From Hofstenia miamia (taxonomy: Eukaryota > Xenacoelomorpha > Acoela): a DNA stretch of 64,000 bases. The notes under the pieces are model-generated. The model had not been told where the DNA came from, did not search any database, and saw only the letters and a program-made list of their open reading frames with translations. Shown piece by piece: positions 55,967 through 64,000 of the stretch; position 1 is the stretch's first letter; every line of letters starts with the position of its first letter. The position numbers and the translations under genes were made by a program. The stretch covers positions 238,532-302,531 of the forward strand of contig SCFE01000016.1 in NCBI GenBank assembly GCA_004352715.1. The letters run 5' to 3'.

Positions 55967-56966
55967 NNNNNNNNNNNNNNNNNNNNNNNNNNNNNNNNNN
56001 NNNNNNNNNNNNNNNNNNNNNNNNNNNNNNNNNNNNNNNNNNNNNNNNNNNNNNNNNNNNNNNNNNNNNNNNNNNNNNNNNNNNNNNNNNNNNNNNNNNN
56101 NNNNNNNNNNNNNNNNNNNNNNNNNNNNNNNNNNNNNNNNNNNNNNNNNNNNNNNNNNNNNNNNNNNNNNNNNNNNNNNNNNNNNNNNNNNNNNNNNNNN
56201 NNNNNNNNNNNNNNNNNNNNNNNNNNNNNNNNNNNNNNNNNNNNNNNNNNNNNNNNNNNNNNNNNNNNNNNNNNNNNNNNNNNNNNNNNNNNNNNNNNNN
56301 NNNNNNNNNNNNNNNNNNNNNNNNNNNNNNNNNNNNNNNNNNNNNNNNNNNNNNNNNNNNNNNNNNNNNNNNNNNNNNNNNNNNNNNNNNNNNNNNNNNN
56401 NNNNNNNNNNNNNNNNNNNNNNNNNNNNNNNNNNNNNNNNNNNNNNNNNNNNNNNNNNNNNNNNNNNNNNNNNNNNNNNNNNNNNNNNNNNNNNNNNNNN
56501 NNNNNNNNNNNNNNNNNNNNNNNNNNNNNNNNNNNNNNNNNNNNNNNNNNNNNNNNNNNNNNNNNNNNNNNNNNNNNNNNNNNNNNNNNNNNNNNNNNNN
56601 NNNNNNNNNNNNNNNNNNNNNNNNNNNNNNNNNNNNNNNNNNNNNNNNNNNNNNNNNNNNNNNNNNNNNNNNNNNNNNNNNNNNNNNNNNNNNNNNNNNN
56701 NNNNNNNNNNNNNNNNNNNNNNNNNNNNNNNNNNNNNNNNNNNNNNNNNNNNNNNNNNNNNNNNNNNNNNNNNNNNNNNNNNNNNNNNNNNNNNNNNNNN
56801 NNNNNNNNNNNNNNNNNNNNNNNNNNNNNNNNNNNNNNNNNNNNNNNNNNNNNNNNNNNNNNNNNNNNNNNNNNNNNNNNNNNNNNNNNNNNNNNNNNNN
56901 NNNNNNNNNNNNNNNNNNNNNNNNNNNNNNNNNNNNNNNNNNNNNNNNNNNNNNNNNNNNNNNNNN
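55967..56966. other. Assembly gap, 1000 N
   Basis: Run of N. The N-terminus of the following transposase is lost here. Confidence 0.99.
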
Positions 56967-57305
56967 CCTTATGCTGATGCTTTATATGATGATGGATGGA
57001 TACTCCAACAGGACGGAGCAACCCCGCACACGTCAGCAAAGACAAAAAATTGGTTTTATGAAAATAATATCCAGTTTTTGCAATGGCCACCAAGTTCTGC
57101 TGATCTTTCTCCAATCGAAAACGTGTGGCAGATATTGAAAAATGACGTTGAGAAGAAAAATCCGAAAAATATATCCGATTTAAAAGAAAAAATCCAAGAA
57201 AGTCAAAACATTTTGACATCTGAAATGAAGTCCAATTTAATGAAATCAGTTTCAGTTTGTTTGAATGAAGTTATTTCTACAGGAGGAAAACAAATTAGAC
57301 TTTGA
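56967..57305 (+). pseudogene. Tc1-type transposase, C-terminal part (DD34E)
   Basis: The frame enters from the gap and stays open for 112 codons to TGA. ILQQDGATPHTSAK carries the second catalytic Asp and SADLSPIENVW the catalytic Glu; the spacing is 34 residues, as in Tc1. The tail, KSNLMKSVSVCLNEVISTGG, is typical. This part is intact. The rest is in the gap, so activity cannot be judged. Confidence 0.85.
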
Positions 57306-57426
57306 TGCTTTTTACTTATGCTCCTTTAATGTATCTTTAAAATCGTACCTTTTTTGAGTTGTTACGTTCAGTAGTTCAAAAGTAATATGCCTTTTTCTAG
57401 TCTCATTTTTTTTGCAGCCAACTATA

Positions 57427-58273
57427 TGCAGGGTTTGGCGCACTCGCACAACGTACCCTCTGACGCATAGTTTGAATTACTCATTGTTTACTTTTCGAAT
57501 ATAGTAAGAATCATGGGTGCCGTTTATGGTATGGCCATATATTGTAAGGCGAAATTTTTTAGCAATCCATAATGGCCATATTTTAACTTTCGTCCATATG
57601 TTATGGCCATTATGTAAAATAAGGTGAATGACGGGGACGAAATATATGTAGAACACATGTGGTAATACGTAATGCCAATTAAATGTAGTGATTTCTAATA
57701 TTTAATAACATAAATAACAAATTGCAAGCTGCAATTAAAAGACAACCATTTTTCTGTAATATGAAATTGTAATGATATCACAAGGAAAAGCAATTCATTA
57801 TGTCACACTATGATCTTCAAACATTTTAAACAAATTTGAAATCAAATTTCAATCCAAATTTTTAAACATCATAATTTCTTTAGTTTAAATTTTCAAATAG
57901 TAATAACTTGCTAATAACATACAATTAATGTGGTTTAGACAAATATTAATCGATTTTTTAAAATCGTTTATACTGCAAATGTTATAAAAAGCACAAGGTG
58001 CTTTCAAAACTATGTCTTTTTCCTTCAGACTGCTTCATTGTATGGGTTGTAATGTAATTTACTGATAAATTTAATTAATAAAAATTGCAATGCATATAAT
58101 TCAACTAAAAAGTTGTGTGCAAAGTTGTAAGTGTGTACACAAATATTTTTGCTGTGAACTTTATAATTACCCGAAAAGTTGCGCACAAAGTTGGAAGTGT
58201 GTACGCAAAATATTTTTGTTGTGAACTTTATAATTACCCAAAAAGTTGTGCGCAAATTTGTAGGTGTGCACGC
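57427..58273 (-). mobile_element. DNA transposon copy 2, inverted relative to copy 1
   Basis: On the minus strand from 58273 the sequence GCGTGCACACCTACAAATTT, the 66-bp subterminal units and about 420 bp in all match 2962-3385. The TA flank is at 58274-58275. Further in, similarity fades, and 57427-57525 again matches 4523-4619. Neither a transposase nor the opposite end is visible. Confidence 0.75.
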
Positions 58274-58279
58274 TACTTA

Positions 58280-59700
58280 AACTCTTAATACCTGATTTAC
58301 AAAACGCATTTCTCATCCCTAATGAATACAAATTGAAAAACTTGATTATAATTTGGTAATATCTTGGAAAATTCTTAAACCTTCATGGCAAAATTTACCA
58401 AGATTTTGGGATCTTTTCCATTATCTGCCCCTTACTTTCGTTAAAAGTGTCTTATATTTTGAAATGAAAGAAATGAATAAGCGCCTAACAATGATTAAAT
58501 GAGTTATTAAATTTATTCAGGGTACGAAATCAGCAATGCACTCAAGAATCATGTTACACGCCTATATTAGCATTGGCAAAATACCTACAAAGTACAGATA
58601 TAATTTGATTAAAATATATAAATAGATTAGTTTACAAAAAAAATAATGTAAAATCAACTGTGCAAAAATTTAATAATTTCGAAAGAAAAGGAATCAATAA
58701 CGAAAAACACAAATAATAGTAATAAGAAAAAATAATAATAATAAAATATTAGATTAAGTGAAATTGGCATATTCATGATTGATTGTTTACTAAAAGAGTT
58801 GGTTTAAGAACTGAAAAACGTGCCGTTAGGGGGATGGCATTACCCCTCTGAAGAATAATTGACAGTTGCTCAAAAAATTGTCTGATTACAAACTTATGAT
58901 CAATGTTAGCAAAATTGATCGAATTATTGACTGTAAGACGAGTATATCAGGCGTTGCGCAACAGATTATATGTCCTTTAATGGTCAGGCATTATTGTAGT
59001 TGCTGAAAATGATTACTATACTATTGGCAATTAGGAGTTTTACAAAATTAAGTGTCCAAAATATAAGTGCATTCTAATAAGTGCAATAAGTGTATTTTGG
59101 ACTAAACTAATAGTGCACTTATTAAGTGTACTAACTAAATTTATTCCCACTTTAGTTATTAGTAACAAATTTGTTAAATTATAGGATTTTTTCATCTTTT
59201 GTTTTCAGCGTGGTTATTTGAGGCAAATTATCCAACAGTAGTTATTTTGTTTTGAAATTTATAAACAAATTTAATAACACTAAATATATTTACTATCGTG
59301 TTTCTTTTGAAAATGAGCTTGCTGACATTACAGTCTATTACAAAACTAAGTTGGCACAAATATCCATTATGCATCCGAATTTATTTAATATTTAGTACAA
59401 ATTACATCTATTTTGTAAAAAGTGTTTTGCTTTCGATTGGACATACTTTGAAGCTCATTTGGTAGCATAAAAATTAAATAAAAATTCTAAGATATGGCTT
59501 CTACAAAAAACGAAACCAACTATCATGGGGCAATGTATTCAGTGCATGGATCACCAAGATCCTTACTTTAGTGTATGCACTTAATTGAGCTAGGGTTAGG
59601 TTTAGTATCTCAAACTGACTTCTTGCCTGCAACCTCTTACTCTGTACCTTCACCTCACACTTCCTTCAAAATAAATGGTCATGCCATGACCATTCGTACA
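58280..59700. other. AT-rich DNA, no gene supported
   Basis: A 25-codon ATG frame at about 59493-59570 (MASTKNETNYHG) has no support. Between 59040 and 59160 the words AAGTGCA and TAAGTGTA recur, a minor low-complexity patch. Confidence 0.4.
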
Positions 59701-59702
59701 TA

Positions 59703-60800
59703 CAGTACTGGAAATATGTATTCGGCCACCTTGCTATTTTGAATAAATGAACATTCATTGGATAGAGCGTACCTAAGATTAAAACTAAGTGTTACTTTGA
59801 TTAAGAAAGGAAAATCTGTATGTCTAATGCCATAAAATGTGTAGAATAACAATTGGTTATTAATATTTAATCAAAATTAGAAAAATTGTATTGGAAAAAT
59901 GAATTCGGTCATCTGAAAAATTTTAACAAATGAGAAAATCCAAAAAAAAGTAAATTCAAAATAAGATACATAAATTAATAATTGATGCAATGCAAGCACT
60001 TAGACACAAAATTTTCTCTTCTAATATTTTGCAGGATGTCCATTTGAGCGAATAACAATTTCAAAGCGATCAGAGATTGAAGCAAAAAGTCTTTCAATAA
60101 AGCTGTTGGGAATTGCATAAAGTTTTTTCTTTATCGCGCTCCACAGCTCGTCTTCATTGTGAAGAGTATGTGGTCCAATTCGATATTTGACCTCTTTCCA
60201 CATTTTTTCGATAATGTTAAGGTCTGGAGATTGGCCAGGTCAGTCAGCAAGGATTGCAACCCCATTATTGTGGAAGAAGTTCTCCATTTCTTTTGAGGTA
60301 TGACATGGGGCACCATCTTGCTGATATATTGAATCACTTGTAAAGAGTGCCAAGAGTTCCTTTTCTAAAATCTGAGCGTATTGAAAGCTTCGGAGAGTAC
60401 AGTGACCTGAACAATCTGCGAAAGCAACACTTCCATATTGCACTCCGTACCATTACAGAATTCCCACCGTACTTCTAGGTGCCCCGAGTAAATTGAGGCA
60501 TAAATCTGAACGTTTGCCCAGTTGATCTCTTTATCAATATTCATTTTGATGAGTATAGCTCAAATCTTGTCTCATCTGAAAATATAACATTAGACCAATG
60601 TTCAGATGAATTGTCTCTCATTAAATGGGCTCGCCTCAGTCGGAGTAGACTTTGCTTTGAGGTTAAGAATCGCTTTCTGGGTGCCACGAAAATCCCAATT
60701 GAGTACTTCTTCAGGATGTTTCGCCCAGTGCTTTCTATCACGAGGCATAGTTCTTATAAGAACTTGAAATTCTTTGAATTAGAGACTTCCAGCTAATTTC
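59703..60800 (-). mobile_element. Decayed Tc1-type element (second family)
   Basis: The left end reads TA, CAGTACTGGAAATATGTATTCGG, with a second ATTCGGTCATCTG at 59902, like the two direct repeats of IR/DR Tc1 ends. The transposase on the minus strand (60741 down to 60021) shows WSNVIFSDETRFEL with the first Asp, YQQDGAPCHTSKEM with the second, and QSPDLNIIEKMW with the Glu. Asp-to-Glu spacing is 35, one more than classic Tc1. Stops (for example where WPGQSP is expected, at about 60240) and frameshifts inactivate it. The right end is not found. Confidence 0.8.
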
Positions 60801-60804
60801 AGAA

Positions 60805-61560
60805 TTTCAAACACAAATTTTCCAAAAAAAGAATTTTTTCAGCAAGCAAATGAAATGAAATCGGTAATTGCCATGAAACCTTAGACGTGCACTCAAAATT
60901 TGTAGATTTATTGAATTATTTCGTGGTACAGGCCTATGTGGATGTTTTTAGGAAATATATTCTTCACTATAAACTTAGTCAACTTTTTTTTGTTGAAAGT
61001 AGTTGTCCTACATGTAAAAACTGTATTCGTATTTCTAATTGCGAGAAAGCCGACCAGTGATTTCGATTGACAAACAGTTGTTTCTTGATTTCAGATCGAA
61101 GGGCGAAATATATATATATGAGGGTGACTTGTAAAGGTCAGTGATTAAAATTTCCATTCTTGGAAAAGACTAGATTATTAACGACATGTTTACATTTGTA
61201 CAAATTCTTACAATGTGTCAATTTGTACAATTCTTAGTTGTTGCGATTTTTGTCTCAAATGCAATTTTGTTGATATGTTTATAAATTTAGGTGGTTTACA
61301 CTACATGAATTTATTATTTTTCGTAAGATTAGATCATTTTTTTGCCTATGATAGCTTATTGCAGCATAATACAACTGATGTCTATTAAAGTGAAACTTTG
61401 ACAGTCATTAAATATTTGTGCTTATATGTAGGCTAATTTAATTGAGAAACGTTTATGGTAGATATTTTTTATTCAATAAATACAAGTTGTAAATAGGGAT
61501 ATCTAAGCTCATTTCTAAGGTTGTATTTCAATCTAGACATGATATGTAGTTAATAATGAA
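60805..61560. other. AT-rich DNA, no gene supported
   Basis: Nothing recognisable besides a short TATATATATA run near 61110. Confidence 0.4.
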
Positions 61561-61579
61561 TAAAATTCAGTAGAATTCT

Positions 61580-62520
61580 TTATACTGCAGTTTTTCTAAC
61601 AGTGTAGGAGTCATCAGCAAGCATCGCAATTAAAATGTGCTCTGGATGAGCATAGAAAACATTTCATTGTTGAATAGAAGCTGAAAGTGTTTTGATAGTC
61701 TTAACTCTTTTCTACTAAATGATGGAGAGGTACCCGCTGCACCATTGCAGAACTTTTCAAATAGTACTCAATTTTTCATACAATATCATTGTGCCTACCG
61801 GTATTTACAATAGTGCTATCAACAGCAATGGCACAAATAGTAGCTGATAGTCCACTTCGATCCAGCAGTTTAGCTATTTCACCTGGCATACCTTCAAAGT
61901 CAAATTTGCCACGTATTTAGTACTTGGTTCAGATAACCTATTTGGAATAGAAAAAGAGTTATTAATCTTAGTTTTAGTTGAAGTCGTACTTTTAAATTCA
62001 GTACTATAACTGCTAATGTCATTTCAAATTTCATATTTGGAATTAAATTCGTTGCTATGCTTCTGATTCAAGCACCTTCTCTTTGCAAACGGTTTCTTCA
62101 AGGATCGTTTGGGTACTTAGACACTTCTGCATGTTCTTTCGGGTTTCTCTAACATCAGCATGAACTATAAACATCAATGTTTCGTTGCGCTGATCAAGTA
62201 AAAATTTTCTTTCCTTGTAGGTTACTTTCTTATCAGAAGAGCAGCCACACCGTTTATAATTTATGAATGGCAAGTGCAAACATCAAAAAATTTCATGAGG
62301 TGATTTGTCAAATATCAATTTCATTTTTGGCAAACAACTCTTTGATATGCCTTTTGCAGTTTCCATCATAAGTCTCAAGATCTTTCTGACAGTAAAATGT
62401 TAGGTTTTATGAGAAATACTAGGCTTTTTCCAAACTTTCAAAACTTCCTTCGCTGTTGTTATAGCAAATTGTTTACAACTTCTACGTTTGTGCAGGTCCC
62501 CCATGTCGGTAGTTGAGTAA
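61580..62520 (-). pseudogene. Decayed copy of an unnamed dispersed protein family
   Basis: Minus-strand segments in order: MGDLHKRRSCKQFAITTAKE (about 62510), LFD/KSPHEIF area (about 62300), CGCSSDKKVTYKERKFLLDQR (62250-62190), VHADVRETRKNMQKC (about 62150), then in another frame HPEHILIAMLADD and VRKTAV (about 61610). The CxC, FL.DQR and HPE.IL.AMLAD patterns resemble a family that I recall from cnidarian and arthropod genomes without a named function. Stops and frame changes mean this copy is dead. The identification is from memory of patterns and is uncertain. Confidence 0.4.
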
Positions 62521-62685
62521 AAAGGCAATTCACTCGCCCCGAAAACTGCACTCCTTCATGATGATCTGACTTGACTCATTCTTAAAAATGAGCTAAATTT
62601 TGCAACTGTCATCAAATTCAATAATTCATCATTGTCAATAGAACAGTAAGTTTTTCAAATATAACTATTGAATAAATTAAATATT

Positions 62686-63603
62686 CCCTAGTAAAAAAGT
62701 TTGGGAAATTTGACAAAAAATTCCAAATTTTGGATTTCATTTGTAAATGCGTTCCAAATATTTGGCAATTATTTATCAAATATATTGTAAATTTTTAAAT
62801 TAATTTGCAAACTTTCCAAATGTTTGGGAAACTTTCCAAAGATTTGGCAAATATTTTTCAACCTTTCTGCTAATGATTTTTCAAAATATTTCACCTAACA
62901 CATAGCCAATAATACTTATACATGCCATTTAATTTCCATCAAACTTATTTATTAAAAATGGCAGTTAATCATACTGCTTTCACATTATACATTATAGCGT
63001 ATACAGCTAGTATATATAACCAGTACTGATTGGGCACTGGTCTAAAGGTTTCAATATAACAAGAAAGCATTGGTAAGTCAGTCAATATCAAAATTTTACA
63101 TTACCAAAACATTTACAATTAAAACAATTTTGCTTGTCTATATTCTCACAATAAGCTCAATACTTTGACTACTATATGTTATAATTTAAGCATTTATAAT
63201 TATGGTAAATTTAAAAATTATTTCTGGTATGAACATAAAAAACACACACGTAATGTTATTTGCATTCAAGTAGTATTAAGTGCATATTGAAATTTTGCAT
63301 AAATTATTTTATATATATATAAATATTTTAATTGTTTTTAATTTTAATCAATGAATAGTTAAAATTCTCATTATATTAGTTTTAAAAATGTCCGAAATAG
63401 TATATTATACATTATGTACATGTTTATTTAATCAAATAAACTGTAAATTACGGAATGTACAATTTGCACAAATTTGGCTAATTTGGCAATTATTTGGCAA
63501 ATATTTGCCAAATATTTGGAAAATTGCAATTTACAAAAAGAATGCAATTTTATCCAAATATTTGGCAATTATTTGTCAAATTTTCCAAACGTATTTACTA
63601 GGG
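62686..63603. mobile_element. MITE with CCCTAGTAAA ends and palindromic internal words
   Basis: The left end reads CCCTAGTAAAAAAGTTTGGG. The right end on the other strand reads CCCTAGTAAATACGTTTGG. They are flanked by TATT (62682-62685 and 63604-63607). The subterminal DNA on both sides is filled with CCAAATATTTGG and TTTGGCAAATATTTGCC words, self-complementary repeats. No coding capacity. A partial copy is at 38012, and related sequence lies in the hAT-like element at 36082. Confidence 0.75.
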
Positions 63604-63868
63604 TATTGAAAAGGAAATGAATTCGCTGTTACTAGTCATTCAAAAATAATTTTCCAGCTTAAGTCTAAAATGATATAAAAATAAATAAATTTTTCTTTTT
63701 GAAACCTACACACCACTTAGAAATATGTAACTTTTCCAAAAATTTAAAAGAAAAATTTCTAATTGAGGCGGTCGATAAGTGAAAATGATTGCAATATTTG
63801 GAATCTTCGCATCAAAATTAACAATATCCAATCTTCAGAATATCTCACCTCAATGCATATATTCAGAG

Positions 63869-63886
63869 TATATATATATATATATT
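63869..63886. repeat. Short (TA)n run
   Basis: TA repeats in AT-rich DNA at the window's end. Confidence 0.8.
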
Positions 63887-64000
63887 CTTCTAAAATCTAA
63901 ATAAAATTTTCCTTAAATTTTACATTTAGGTATCACGCAAGGAAATGGAAAATCAGAAATTTATTGTGGTAAAAGCCAAGTACAATTTTATATGCTATTA

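Noticed and set aside
51334-57305. Very long open frames crossing the 1-kb gaps
   Set aside because: They consist of N and are not evidence of coding. Only the real bases at 56967-57305 were used, for the Tc1 transposase.

Overview
The window is draft-assembly DNA from an AT-rich invertebrate animal. Animal origin is supported by spliced genes with GT-AG introns, calcium-binding EGF exons in phase 1-1, a Rho-family gene ending in a CAAX box, a TMEM86/YhhN-type membrane protein, and many animal-type transposons (Tc1/mariner, hAT-like, Ty3/gypsy, and a reverse transcriptase with a restriction-like endonuclease). I cannot name the taxon. Gaps lie at 4058-4522, 48902-49015, 51383-52382, 53825-54824 and 55967-56966. 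Single-N joins lie at 9600, 12572, 34542, 40305 and 40400, and two of them are flanked by uncollapsed duplicate sequence.

Layout. 1-6.1 kb is mostly repeats: a foldback element with TIRs of about 285 bp, a 2.1-kb DNA transposon with tandem subterminal repeats, and a 243-bp MITE. 6.3-15.3 kb (minus strand) holds the best host gene: four coding exons that splice in phase to a 191-residue Rho-like protein. It keeps the fold length, a polybasic tail and the CAAX box CVVL, but lacks recognisable G1, G3, G4 and G5 nucleotide-binding motifs, so it looks like a Rho pseudo-GTPase. Its 5.9-kb second intron contains, in antisense, a decayed retroelement encoding RT plus endonuclease. 20.0-31.4 kb (plus strand) carries an EGF-repeat gene whose exons match in phase; a decayed Tc1 copy lies in one intron. 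36.1-37.6 kb is a hAT-like non-autonomous element with an 8-bp target duplication. 38.35-38.70 kb has two exons of an unrecognised gene separated by a 63-bp intron.

39.5-50.6 kb is a Ty3/gypsy-type LTR retrotransposon: gag, protease remnant, RT, RNase H, integrase, and then a very long third open region without envelope hallmarks. It has many stops and a second transposon inserted in the third region. A short peptide repeat with core QLKG occurs three times between protease and RT and four times between integrase and the third region.

52.4-53.7 kb has a CRE/CCAAT promoter-like stretch, a transposon end, and an intronless TMEM86-like lysoplasmalogenase gene with one frame change. After that come a small membrane-protein exon (minus), a Tc1 transposase C-terminus, a second, inverted copy of the 3-5 kb transposon, a second Tc1 relic (minus), a decayed copy of an unnamed dispersed protein family, and a MITE with internal palindromic repeats.

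The genes do not form a pathway. The window is scattered host exons in a transposon-rich background. The most interesting item is the Rho-like pseudo-GTPase.
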